From CBDAQA01 sp965247815 (GTDB lineage Bacteria > Planctomycetota > Phycisphaerae > Tepidisphaerales > Tepidisphaeraceae), in the NCBI GenBank assembly GCA_965247815.1, contig CBDFHW010000012.1:62001-126000 (forward strand): a stretch of DNA of 64,000 nucleotides, given 5' to 3'. Position 1 is the stretch's first letter; each line of letters begins with the position of its first letter. The position numbers and the translations under genes were made by a program. Shown piece after piece: positions 34,727-43,041 of this stretch. Under the pieces are notes generated by a model that was given only the letters and a program-made list of their open reading frames with translations, was not told where the DNA came from and searched no databases.

Positions 34727-35227
34727 TCACCGCATCGCCCGCAGCTGCCGGGGGGTCACCATCCAGCAGAGCCGGCCCGACCCGGCGGTAACTTTTTCTT
34801 TCAACTGCACGCAGCACGCGCCGCCTTTTTTCAGGCCGAGCAATATTTTATCCGACCCGCCGATCAACCAGACCGCCAGGGCACTCAGGCCCGGCTCGTG
34901 GCCCACGAGCACGACGGTATCGGCCATCGGTTTCTGTGCGATGAACGAAATAATCTTGTCACGTTTTCCCCCGGGCGACAGCGACGCCAGCTGCAACGGT
35001 TTCACCTTAAATTTCTTGCCAACCACTTGCGCCGTTTCGACCGCGCGGATCAACGGGCTGGTCGCCAGCACGTCGACGCCGGGAAGAATGTTCGCAAGGC
35101 CCTGCACGTTGTGCCGCATCCGCTTGAGGCCCTCAATGGTCAACGGCCGAAGGTCGTCGTTCATGCCGCCCTGAGCGAATTCCGCCGGGACACCCGCGCG
35201 GCCGTGACGGATAAGGATCAGTTGCAT
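34727..35227 (-). CDS. sixA: SixA-type phosphohistidine phosphatase
   Basis: A 166-residue member of the histidine phosphatase superfamily. It starts MQLILIRHGRAGVPAEF with the catalytic RHG (His8). LTIEGLKRM, ATSPLIRAVETAQVVGKK and TVVLVGHEPGLSALAVWLIGG (second His) complete the active site. SixA removes phosphate from phosphohistidine on HPt domains or PTS proteins; the actual partner here is unknown. The ATG at 35227 lies next to a palindromic repeat upstream. Confidence 0.88.
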   Translation of the reverse strand: MQLILIRHGRAGVPAEFAQGGMNDDLRPLTIEGLKRMRHNVQGLANILPGVDVLATSPLIRAVETAQVVGKKFKVKPLQLASLSPGGKRDKIISFIAQKPMADTVVLVGHEPGLSALAVWLIGGSDKILLGLKKGGACCVQLKEKVTAGSGRLCWMVTPRQLRAMR

Positions 35228-35248
35228 GAAAGCTCCGGGGGGAGAAGC

Positions 35249-35359
35249 AATGATGAACGATGAACGACGAATGCAGAACGAAGAAGAAGACTGCGGAAGG
35301 CATTTCTACGGATGTTTATTCTTTCTTCATTCATCATTCTGCATTCATCGTTCATCATT
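35249..35359. repeat. Intergenic palindromic repeat
   Basis: AATGATGAACGATGAA (35249-35264) is the exact inverse complement of 35344-35359, and complementarity continues inward with gaps. The whole lies between sixA and the next gene. The A/G-rich GAA/GATGAA arms resemble in style the element inside mqnC 3.7 kb away. Confidence 0.7.
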
Positions 35360-35363
35360 TCTT

Positions 35364-35837
35364 CTAAACGATATCCGTAATCACCTCATTCTCCAGCATG
35401 TCGCGGACGCGGTCGATGAAGCCGGTGGCGGTGTAGACCCGGCCGTCGTAGTGCAACCACGTGTCGGGGTGGGTCTGGCGGAGGTGCGACCAGAAGGTGA
35501 TGAGATCGCCGATGAAGCAGTCGGCGTCGAGCGTGGACCCGCCCCAGGCCATTTCGGTATCGGCCCGGCTGCCCATGACGGTGAAGCCGACCCGCAGCGA
35601 CCGATCACCGTCGCGCCACAGAAACTGCCACGCGCGGGGGTCGCGCGACCCGTCGGTGACGATGTCGGTCCGCGCCATATCGGTCATCGCTGAAGCCACC
35701 TGATGGGCGGGGTACCGCGCGATCACCTGGATCGACTTGCTGTACAGCACCTTGTCGTTGTGCGGCGGGCCGGGGATCAGGTCGATCTTCAACCGGATAC
35801 GCCGAAGGAGAATGAAGTCAGTCGAGAGTGTCATCAC
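35364..35837 (-). CDS. Hypothetical protein
   Basis: A 157-residue soluble protein, no family recognised. It is rich in Asp and Trp (AWQFLWRDGDRSLRVGFTVMG, DTEMAWGGSTLDADCFIGDLITFWSHLRQTHPDTWLHYDG). A start at 35834 (one codon later) is equally good. It follows 12 nt after the lipoprotein gene on the same strand, so they likely form an operon. Confidence 0.6.
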   Translation of the reverse strand: MMTLSTDFILLRRIRLKIDLIPGPPHNDKVLYSKSIQVIARYPAHQVASAMTDMARTDIVTDGSRDPRAWQFLWRDGDRSLRVGFTVMGSRADTEMAWGGSTLDADCFIGDLITFWSHLRQTHPDTWLHYDGRVYTATGFIDRVRDMLENEVITDIV

Positions 35838-35849
35838 AATGGCCCGGGC

Positions 35850-36401
35850 TCAGTCACAGCCGCAGTCGTCGTCCAGCAGGTGATGTCGGTCTTCATGAAC
35901 GGCCCACGCGACCACGGCGACGAAAACCACGACCAGCGTCGCGGTCAACACGGTCCTCACAATGACGGTGACGGCGTTTGCCCTGTCAACGGCTTCATTG
36001 TTCGGGTCGCCCGGCAGCATCCGCCACGTGTAATGCGCTTGCGTGAGCGGCATCGTCGTCGGTCCGATGATTCCGATCAACTGTCCGTGCTCTTTTCGAA
36101 ACCCGATCGATCCGCCGTGCTCGACGTACGTCTGCTGCACCTCGTGCGGCCGTTCCCACGGCTGACCCGGCAACAGTTTGGCCGACCGACTGGCAGGTCC
36201 GGTGGTCGGCCGGCGAATTGGTTCCCATGCCCAGAGTACATAGACCGCCGAGTACGGCGCCTTCTTTTCCTCGGGCTTCCAGTCCGGCCGGAACTCGACG
36301 ACCTTGCTGCCCCACCGCGTGTCCGGGCTCGATTGCCGACACCCCGCCGTGACGATCCCGGCTACGAGCAGAACGACGATCCCAATTCGATTCTCGAACA
36401 C
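35850..36401 (-). CDS. Hypothetical lipoprotein with C-terminal membrane helix
   Basis: A 183-residue protein. The GTG at 36401 with a strong AAGGGAGG 5 nt before it is chosen; an upstream frame to 36572 is not protein-like. The N-terminus VFENRIGIVVLLVAGIVTAGC carries a lipobox ending at Cys21, predicting a lipid-anchored exported protein. A second hydrophobic stretch (TVIVRTVLTATLVVVFVAVVAWAV) near residues 145-168 is followed by a His/Asp/Cys-rich tail (HHLLDDDCGCD) that may bind metal. Function unknown. Confidence 0.7.
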   Translation of the reverse strand: MFENRIGIVVLLVAGIVTAGCRQSSPDTRWGSKVVEFRPDWKPEEKKAPYSAVYVLWAWEPIRRPTTGPASRSAKLLPGQPWERPHEVQQTYVEHGGSIGFRKEHGQLIGIIGPTTMPLTQAHYTWRMLPGDPNNEAVDRANAVTVIVRTVLTATLVVVFVAVVAWAVHEDRHHLLDDDCGCD

Positions 36402-36635
36402 GTAACCTCCCTTGTTAGAGCCGAACGTGATATTGCCGCCGGTCGCGAACCAGAGACTATTTTCTTGACCCATCAACGCGCGGCGGCGCCTGCGATAGAA
36501 TTCAGACAGGGTCGAAGTCGTCGGCGTTAGATCTAAAATCCATTGCAGGCTGCGATCGCCCGCCTTACGCAACGCGAACTAATCAAATAGATCACCCGTT
36601 CCTGAACGTGTATAGTGTGTACCTACTGGAGACAC

Positions 36636-36893
36636 ATGCTTTCAGAATACGTGCAAGCCGCTCTTCGGCGGGCGAAGTATGAACTGCTCGACGATGGAGA
36701 AGGATTTTATGCCGAGGTCTCGCTGCTTCCCGGTGTCTGGGCGAACGCCGACAATCTGGAAGCCTGCCGTGAACGATTGAAAGAAGCGGTCGAATCCTGG
36801 ATCCTGGTCAAGCTCAGACACAATGACTCGGATTTTCCAAACTTGGACGGTTTTGATTTGAACCCGCAACCGGCCGACCAGGAAGTCGCGTAG
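36636..36893 (+). CDS. hicB: HicB-like antitoxin
   Basis: An 85-residue protein with the HicB fold: ALRRAKYELLDDGEGFYAEVSLLPGVWANADNLEACRERLKEAVESWILVKL. The GVWANADNLEACRERL segment is typical of the partially RNase H-like HicB core. ATG 36636 has GGAGA about 5 nt upstream. The gene overlaps the following hicA by one base (TAGTG), so they are translationally coupled. The short C-terminus lacks an evident separate DNA-binding domain. A TATAGT at 36611-36616 could be its -10 box. Confidence 0.85.
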   Translation: MLSEYVQAALRRAKYELLDDGEGFYAEVSLLPGVWANADNLEACRERLKEAVESWILVKLRHNDSDFPNLDGFDLNPQPADQEVA

Positions 36894-37111
36894 TGCCGGT
36901 GTTTAATCTGATCTCACGTGCGGATCTCATCCGCGCTTTACGGAAAGTCGGATTTACCGGGCCGGAGCCCGGTGGCAAGCATCCGGCGATGCGAAAAGGT
37001 ACTTTCACTCTGACAATTCCGAATGTCCACCGCGGGGACATTGGACGGAATCTGCTTGCTCGAATCCTCAAGCAGGCAAACATCACCCGCGAAGAATGGG
37101 AACAGCTGTGA
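36893..37111 (+). CDS. hicA: HicA-like mRNA interferase toxin
   Basis: A 72-residue dsRBD-like toxin that would cleave mRNA when HicB is lost. The family pattern is seen: ISRADLIRALRKVGFTGPEPGGKHPAMRKGTFTLTIPNV, with the catalytic His30 in GGKH, then IGRNLLARILKQANITREEW. GTG start overlaps the hicB stop. The order hicB-hicA is the reverse of the E. coli hicAB operon but is common elsewhere. Confidence 0.88.
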   Translation: MPVFNLISRADLIRALRKVGFTGPEPGGKHPAMRKGTFTLTIPNVHRGDIGRNLLARILKQANITREEWEQL

Positions 37112-38304
37112 TTCGAACGCGTAACCTGCTTGCGGCCGTTGTTTTGTCGATGTCTTCTTTGTGTGCGGCGGCGGACATGCCCGCCGGTGAGGTCGGGCCG
37201 GGGGTGCCGGCGTTCACCGTCCGGCCGGGATACAGGGTGACGCTCGCGGCTTCGAACTTCGGGCAGGCGCGGTTCATCGAATTCGGGGACGACGGCAACA
37301 CGCTGTTCGTTTCCCAACCCGATGCGGGGCGGATCATCTGCCTGCGCGACCCCGACGCGATGGGGAAATACAAGACGATCACGACGTTCGTCAGCAACGT
37401 CCGCAGCGCGCACGGCATGCAGTGGTTCAAGGGCGCGCTCTGGTTCACCCAATCGGGCGCGATCCACGTCGCCAAGAGCACCAAAAACAACGGCGTCGCC
37501 GATGACGTGCAGGACATCGACGCCGGGGACCTTCCCGAAGGCGGCGGGCATTGGTTCCGGTCGATCCTGGTCGACGACGACGGATTCTACACCTCTATTG
37601 GTGACGATCAGAACCTCAGCGATCACCCGAAGGATGACCGCGAAAAGATCTTTCATTACAACCTCGACGGGTCGAACAAAAAGCTGTTCTGCACCGGGCT
37701 GCGGAACACCGAGAAGCTCCGATTTCGGCCGGGCACGAAGGAAGTCTGGGGCTGCGACCACGGGTCGGATAATTTCGGCGGGCGGTACGGCGAACACAAA
37801 AACGGCAACGATCAGCCGGTCACTGATCTGTTCCCGCCGGAGAAGGTGAACCATTACGTGCAGGACGGGTTTTATGGGCACCCGTTTATCATGCCGTTCC
37901 ACGTGCCGCGGCCGGAGTTCGCGAACCGGCCCGACATTCTGGAACTGGCGAAAAAGATGATTCAACCCGAGTGGTGCAGCGGGGCCCACTGGGCCGGTTG
38001 CGGGTGGTGCTTCACGACCAAACCGAATCTCACCGGGCAGGCGGGCGACATGATCGTTGCGTATCACGGGTCGTGGAACAGCAGCAAAAAGGTGGGGTAC
38101 TGCGTGCAGCGGATCGAGTTCGATTCGATGACTCAGAGGCCGTGCGGGACGACGACGCTGGTGAGCACGCTGACGCCGGACGGGAGTCGGGATCTGGCCC
38201 GGCCTGTGGATTGCGCGGAAGCGCCTGACGGGTCAGTGCTCTTTAGTTCGGATACTACGGGGCAGATTTATCGGGTGACGAAGGTCGGGGATCAGGGCCG
38301 CTGA
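37096..38304 (+). CDS. Secreted PQQ-dependent sugar dehydrogenase-like beta-propeller protein
   Basis: A 402-residue exported protein of the soluble glucose/sorbosone dehydrogenase fold. A signal peptide (NLLAAVVLSMSSLCAAADMP) is followed by six-blade propeller landmarks: NTLFVSQPDAGRIICL, HGMQWFKGALWFTQSGAIHV, FYTSIGDDQNLSDH, KLFCTGLRNTEKLRFRPGTKEVWGCDHGSDN and DMIVAYHGSWNSSKKVGYCVQRIEF. Several cysteines late in the protein suggest disulphides. ATG 37096 overlaps the end of hicA by 16 nt; a GTG at 37108 overlapping the hicA stop by 4 nt is an equally plausible start. Substrate and PQQ dependence are inferred. Confidence 0.85.
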   Translation: MGTAVIRTRNLLAAVVLSMSSLCAAADMPAGEVGPGVPAFTVRPGYRVTLAASNFGQARFIEFGDDGNTLFVSQPDAGRIICLRDPDAMGKYKTITTFVSNVRSAHGMQWFKGALWFTQSGAIHVAKSTKNNGVADDVQDIDAGDLPEGGGHWFRSILVDDDGFYTSIGDDQNLSDHPKDDREKIFHYNLDGSNKKLFCTGLRNTEKLRFRPGTKEVWGCDHGSDNFGGRYGEHKNGNDQPVTDLFPPEKVNHYVQDGFYGHPFIMPFHVPRPEFANRPDILELAKKMIQPEWCSGAHWAGCGWCFTTKPNLTGQAGDMIVAYHGSWNSSKKVGYCVQRIEFDSMTQRPCGTTTLVSTLTPDGSRDLARPVDCAEAPDGSVLFSSDTTGQIYRVTKVGDQGR

Positions 38305-38312
38305 AGCGGCCC
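38295..38312. repeat. REP-like palindrome upstream of the RAYT gene
   Basis: Perfect 8-bp inverted repeat GGGCCGCT-GA-AGCGGCCC. It includes the stop codon of the propeller gene and lies 26 nt before the ATG of the transposase gene. Its form matches the palindrome at 38910-38927. Confidence 0.75.
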
Positions 38313-38338
38313 CGCCGGGTTTGACCATCGCGGTCTTA

Positions 38339-39103
38339 ATGCTTCGCAAGAGTTCTTGTACGACGCACGAGTTCCTCGACAGGAAGCATCGCTTCGAGCA
38401 TTGGTACCGGGATAACTCGATCTATTTAATCATCGCGCGGTGTCGGGATCGATTCCCCGCGTTTCAGTCCGAATCGGCAAAAGCGGTGTTCTGGGATCGG
38501 TTGGCGCAGTACGCCGCGTTGTACGGATTCGTCCCCTGGACTACGTCACTGCTCGACAATCACTATCACACGATCGGGTATTTGAAGGTCGGAACAAATC
38601 TCGGCCCGATGATGCAAAAACTTCATGGTTCGGTCGCGAAATTAGTAAACGATTTACTGCCAACACGGCGCGTCCCGTTCTTCAGAAATGGAAGCCATTA
38701 CGACTATTTCGACGGTCGTTTAAGGGACGTGCTGCAAGCCGAGCGGACGTATCGATACCTGCAGGGCCAATCGGTCAGACACGGCATCGCAGAAGATTGG
38801 CGAAGTTATCCCCACACAAAGATCAACAGAGAAAAAGACCGGGCGATCAAGCGCGTCGTTCAAACCAACGCGTTTCTCGAAGAAGTCCCCTACGCCAGAT
38901 ACTCCCGGGGGGTCGCTTTAGCGACCCTGAGCTCACCCAATGAACCCTCACTCCGCCGAAAGCTTCTTGTAATACTCCTTAAGCGCATCACTCCAAGCAG
39001 GCGGCAATGCACCCTTCATCGCGTCATTCAGATCGTGCTGCATCTTGATGCTCGTCGTCGGCGTCGAATCCTGCTGCACGCTCACCTGCCCGCTGAGCAA
39101 TAG
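38339..39103 (+). CDS. REP-associated tyrosine transposase (RAYT, Y1/HUH family)
   Basis: A 254-residue single-strand DNA nuclease/transposase related to IS200 TnpA. The HUH motif is in LLDNHYHTIGYLKVGTNL (His-x-His), and the probable catalytic Tyr is in RTYRYLQGQSVRHGI. Common planctomycete RAYT proteins look like this over KSSCTTHEFLDRKHRFEHWYRDNSIYLI (recalled). ATG 38339 is preferred to the upstream TTG. The open frame runs through the downstream REP palindrome (38910-38927) and overlaps the convergent gene by 156 nt; the last about 60 residues are therefore probably not original, and a family-typical end would be near residue 190 (VPYARYSR). Confidence 0.88.
   Translation: MLRKSSCTTHEFLDRKHRFEHWYRDNSIYLIIARCRDRFPAFQSESAKAVFWDRLAQYAALYGFVPWTTSLLDNHYHTIGYLKVGTNLGPMMQKLHGSVAKLVNDLLPTRRVPFFRNGSHYDYFDGRLRDVLQAERTYRYLQGQSVRHGIAEDWRSYPHTKINREKDRAIKRVVQTNAFLEEVPYARYSRGVALATLSSPNEPSLRRKLLVILLKRITPSRRQCTLHRVIQIVLHLDARRRRRILLHAHLPAEQ
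38910..38927. repeat. REP-like palindrome inside the RAYT 3' end
   Basis: Perfect 8-bp inverted repeat GGGTCGCT-TT-AGCGACCC, same geometry as the palindrome at 38295 (two substitutions, one per arm, keep pairing). It lies in the RAYT reading frame just where family members normally end. Confidence 0.75.
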
Positions 39104-42100
39104 CTTGGACGTATCAATGTCATCCAGCAGCACATCCCGGCGGCGCATCGCGTTCTGATACCGGTTCGCCTTCAGATCGTTCTCGACCTCGCGCATCAGG
39201 TTAACCGATTCGCTCAGCTTGAAATTGTCGTATCGCCCCAGCTTGTACTGTAGATTCAGCCGCTCGGCGGTGTTCCGAAGCTCGGCCTGTTTCGTGGCCA
39301 ACCGTTTCATGCCCTCGACCGACTTTGCCGGCACCGGGCCTTGCAGGCCGGCCGCACCTTCGCCGCTGAGCTTTCCACCACCAGTCGCACCACCGACCGG
39401 GTCTTTGCTGGTGTCTTTGACCTGCCCTTGAGCGAACGGAGTAGGGTCCAGCCTTGTGGGCGTATTGCGTCCCCCTTTGCCGACGGCGGTGTCTCCGACG
39501 AATTCGCCCTGACTACGCCCGCTGCGACCCTCACCCGCGCGACCGCCCATCTCGTTCTGGTTTGGCAGCTGGTTGCCGGTCACGCCCTTGGCGGACATGT
39601 CCGCGATCGGACCGTCGGCAGCGTCCCAGCCGATCCCCTTGTCGGCCGAGTCGGTAATGTTCGCGTTCTGGTCTTCCATCTGGTCGAACAGGTCCTCCTG
39701 CTGCTCCATCAGTTCGCCGACCATGTCCTGTAGCTCTTTGGGCAGTTCGGGCATCGGCGTGTCCGACTTCTGCATTAGCTCTTCCTGCGTCCACTGCTGA
39801 CGGTCCGGTTGATTGGTCAGCCACCGCTCTAAATTGCTGGCCAGCTCTTTCGCGCCTTCGAGACCGCTTTCCTCCATCGGCACCGCAATCTCCGCGGCCT
39901 TCTGCTTCAACGCGTCTTTGGCCATCGTGACTTCGCTGTAGATCGCGGTCGCTTCCTTGGCCATGGCGGCGTTGGCCATGTCCTGCTCGGCGTTCTTGCT
40001 GAAATCAGATACCGCCCCCTTCATAAACGCATCCAGCTTGTCTTGCGCCTGCAGCAAATCGGCCAATAGCTTCTTATCCTTGTCGTCGTAGTTGTCGACC
40101 GGTTTCTTGGCCAGCCCGGCCGTCTGGTCCAGCAGCTTCTGCTGATCCTTCATAAATTCCTTCAACTGATCGTCCAATTTTTTAAACGCATCGGACTTAC
40201 TGGCCAACTGGTCTCCCGGCCGAGTAGTCGCCTGCAACGCCGGGTCAGGCGATGCGGTCAACATCGCCAGCAGACTTTCCAGCGTGCTGATGATCCGACG
40301 CTGCTGCGTGTGCAGTTGCGGGAGCAGTGTTGCCTGCTGTTTCACGTCCATCTCCGTGCAAAGCGATGCCGCGAATTGGACCGCGTCTTTGGCCGGGTTC
40401 AGGACCAGCACGAGCAGCGTCTTCTGCACCATTTTGTTCGATTCGTCGAACGCGAAGGTGTCGGCAGTGGACTGCATGCGGTTCTTCAGTTCGGCCTGCC
40501 CGACGCTGATCTTTCGCATGATTCCCGCGTCGCCTGCCTTCCATGCAACGGCTGCGGTGTTCAGCGCTCGTTGGTCTTTGAGCATCCCCGTCAGAATTTG
40601 CTTTAGCTTATCGGTCTGCTCTTTTTCCTCGGCGGCAGTTACCTCGGGGTCGCGAAACTTGACCTCGAAGACCGGCGACAGCGACACCTGCGGCCCGCCG
40701 ACGTCGTTCCCTACAGCCGTGTAACCGGTCGACTTCAAGTCGCGGTCGTCCGTGGCTTCAACCTGCACACGGATCGAGTTCCCGTGCTTGCGAACGTCCG
40801 CCGGAATCTTGTCCAGAACCGACGACAGCTCGATCGACGTGGTGCCGGGCTGATAGTTCTCCCGTGCCACTTCCGCCAGCGGCACGTCCGGGCCCGTCGC
40901 GACCAGCACCCGCGCACTGCTCAATCCGTATTCGTCCTTCAACGACGCGGCGACTTTCAGTTCGGACTTCGGGGCGACGACCGTGTCCTGGGCCGGCCAC
41001 TTCATTTCGATCGTCGGGGCCGAGTCCTTCAGGCAGTGCACGATGAACTGCTGTTCCGGAAGCTTGGCGATAATCTGCCCGGCACCGTCGGTGAGCAGCA
41101 CCGCGACCGGCGTGTCCTGCTGGACCGCAAACGATGCGCTGTAGGACGTCTTCTGCAGGTTCGCGGTCATCGGGACCGGCGGCTGGTCGCCGAGTTGGAG
41201 CATCGCGCCGTTGGCGGGGATGTCGATCGTGGCCGACAGTTGAACAGTGCTCCCCTGCGGGGCGGTGACCGGAGTCGTGTCGATTGTTTCAGGTTTCAAC
41301 GTCACCGGCATCGTCGGTTTGTGCGTATAGCCGGGCGGCGTGATCGACAGCCCGATCTCGGTCAATTTAATCTGTTTGACGGCCGTAACGGCGTACCACG
41401 GACTCTGGCTGCTGCCAACCTCGAGCCGGTATTTCAATGACTGGTCGACGTGGTCGAGGCGATACGTGTATCGGAGTCCGTCTTCAATCGGTGCCGGCGC
41501 GAGCGAAGCCGGGGGCATCGGCGTAACGCCTGCTGCGGTTTCGAAAATCAGTTTCGCCTCGGGGGTTTCCGGGCCGGTCGCGGTCGCGTCGATCTCCAAC
41601 GGCTGGCCCGATACGATGGTCACGTCGCCGGGCACGACCTGGGTAATCTTCATCGAACCGGTCTGGGGGACGAACACTGCCGGATTAAACAGCTGGTGCC
41701 AGCCGTGAAAGAACGGCTTGGGGAATGCCCCCGCCGACAGCAGCAACGGAAGGGCAATCAACCCGCAGCGGATCAGCACCGGGTTCAGTTCTGACATCCG
41801 CACGGCATTACCGATCGGCTGGGCCGACAGGTTCGCGTTGATCTCGTCGAAAATCGGCGGCAGCCAAGGGCTTGCCTCGAGGTCTTCCCGGCCGGCCAGC
41901 AGCAGGCTGTTGGTGAGTCCGTTGTGCAGACCGCCGATCTTGGTTTCGAGCAACCGCGCGATCTGCACCGTCCTCGGACGGATGATCAAGGGCCGGACGA
42001 GCCACGCCACTGTCGCGGCAGAGACGACACCCGCCCAGCTTATGAGGATTACCCAAAGCCAGACGCTGGTACCGTTCGTCGCGTCCCCGATAAAATGGGC

Positions 42101-42250
42101 GGCCAACGTCGCGATCCAAGTCGAAGCGACGACCGTCGCAGACAGGAGCACCACGCCACGGACGATCTGCTGACCGCGAAACTTTTGGCCGACCAGATCG
42201 AGCTGGTCTTCGATCCGAAGCAAGGCCGCGTTCTGTGCAAGCTGCGTCAT
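38948..42250 (-). CDS. DUF4175-like giant membrane-anchored protein
   Basis: An 1100-residue protein starting at ATG 42250. Three membrane helices lie near the N-terminus (about residues 35-60, 66-92 and 160-180), followed by beta-rich domains (residues about 200-540) and a long helical, Gln/Lys/Asp-rich C-terminal half with coiled-coil character (KEQTDKLKQILTGMLKDQRALNTAAV, SDAFKKLDDQLKEFMKDQQKLLDQ, ELPKELQDMVGELMEQQEDLFDQMEDQNANITD). The arrangement resembles DUF4175 proteins common in planctomycetes and alphaproteobacteria; function is unknown, probably envelope. Its stop side overlaps the convergent RAYT frame. Confidence 0.75.
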   Translation of the reverse strand: MTQLAQNAALLRIEDQLDLVGQKFRGQQIVRGVVLLSATVVASTWIATLAAHFIGDATNGTSVWLWVILISWAGVVSAATVAWLVRPLIIRPRTVQIARLLETKIGGLHNGLTNSLLLAGREDLEASPWLPPIFDEINANLSAQPIGNAVRMSELNPVLIRCGLIALPLLLSAGAFPKPFFHGWHQLFNPAVFVPQTGSMKITQVVPGDVTIVSGQPLEIDATATGPETPEAKLIFETAAGVTPMPPASLAPAPIEDGLRYTYRLDHVDQSLKYRLEVGSSQSPWYAVTAVKQIKLTEIGLSITPPGYTHKPTMPVTLKPETIDTTPVTAPQGSTVQLSATIDIPANGAMLQLGDQPPVPMTANLQKTSYSASFAVQQDTPVAVLLTDGAGQIIAKLPEQQFIVHCLKDSAPTIEMKWPAQDTVVAPKSELKVAASLKDEYGLSSARVLVATGPDVPLAEVARENYQPGTTSIELSSVLDKIPADVRKHGNSIRVQVEATDDRDLKSTGYTAVGNDVGGPQVSLSPVFEVKFRDPEVTAAEEKEQTDKLKQILTGMLKDQRALNTAAVAWKAGDAGIMRKISVGQAELKNRMQSTADTFAFDESNKMVQKTLLVLVLNPAKDAVQFAASLCTEMDVKQQATLLPQLHTQQRRIISTLESLLAMLTASPDPALQATTRPGDQLASKSDAFKKLDDQLKEFMKDQQKLLDQTAGLAKKPVDNYDDKDKKLLADLLQAQDKLDAFMKGAVSDFSKNAEQDMANAAMAKEATAIYSEVTMAKDALKQKAAEIAVPMEESGLEGAKELASNLERWLTNQPDRQQWTQEELMQKSDTPMPELPKELQDMVGELMEQQEDLFDQMEDQNANITDSADKGIGWDAADGPIADMSAKGVTGNQLPNQNEMGGRAGEGRSGRSQGEFVGDTAVGKGGRNTPTRLDPTPFAQGQVKDTSKDPVGGATGGGKLSGEGAAGLQGPVPAKSVEGMKRLATKQAELRNTAERLNLQYKLGRYDNFKLSESVNLMREVENDLKANRYQNAMRRRDVLLDDIDTSKLLLSGQVSVQQDSTPTTSIKMQHDLNDAMKGALPPAWSDALKEYYKKLSAE

Positions 42251-42518
42251 GTCAGCACCGGTGATTGCGACCCTGAAAAATGCTCTCGCCCGTTTCATCA
42301 TATCGGATCGAACACCCGATGTTGCGACGAAAATGGCGATCTTGGTGCGGCGCAGTTACGCCTCGGGCGTGTGGGTGGTGGCCCATCTTCCCCTGAACGG
42401 CGGCGAACTGTGTCGGCGGAATCGGCCGCAGTGATTGCTGTCGAATTGTCGATGACACCCCGCGCTGCACCCGTTACCATGTCACGACTCTTGTGGGGCA
42501 GGCGAGGAAGAACAGCTT

Positions 42519-42965
42519 ATGCGCGAAACTTTGACGGAAACGACTCGGGCGGCGTTGGCGGCGGCACAGTCGGCGGCTCGGGACCGCAATCAGGATTTCG
42601 TCGGGACAGAGCACGTGATGCTCGGCCTGCTAAGCACCGACGGCGAGGCAACCCGCGTGCTCCGTACGTCCCACGCCAAGCCGGACGACATCTCCGCCGC
42701 GCTGCTAGCGACCCTGCCCACCGGGGCCGAGGAACCCGTCGTGACCGGCGACCTGCCCCTGTCCCCCCGGGCCCAGCGGGTGCTCAACGGGGCGATCGTC
42801 AAAGCCCAGGCGATGCGCGAGAACCGGGTGTCCACCCGGTTTCTACTGTTGTCACTGCTCGACGAACTGCCCGCGGCCGTGAAAGGAGCGCTGGTTAAAT
42901 CCGGCGCAGACGTCGAGTCGTTGCCGCCCAAGCTGGGCGAAAAGCCCACGACCGCCGAACGGTAA
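42519..42965 (+). CDS. Clp N-terminal (repeat) domain protein
   Basis: A 148-residue protein consisting essentially of one Clp N domain: two helical repeats, TETTRAALAAAQSAARDRNQDFVGTEHVMLGLL and LSPRAQRVLNGAIVKAQAMRENRVSTRFLLLSLLDE, as in ClpC/ClpA N-termini. No AAA+ module follows. It could be an adaptor or stress protein such as ClpS/ClpT-like proteins, but no partner is visible. It is divergent from the DUF4175-like gene across a 268-nt gap. Confidence 0.9.
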   Translation: MRETLTETTRAALAAAQSAARDRNQDFVGTEHVMLGLLSTDGEATRVLRTSHAKPDDISAALLATLPTGAEEPVVTGDLPLSPRAQRVLNGAIVKAQAMRENRVSTRFLLLSLLDELPAAVKGALVKSGADVESLPPKLGEKPTTAER

Positions 42966-43041
42966 ACACCGGCAGAGTCGCTCATTCACCGAAAATTGGA
43001 TCGTCCGCGCACGCGCTGTCCCCGCATAAACGACGTGCCCC

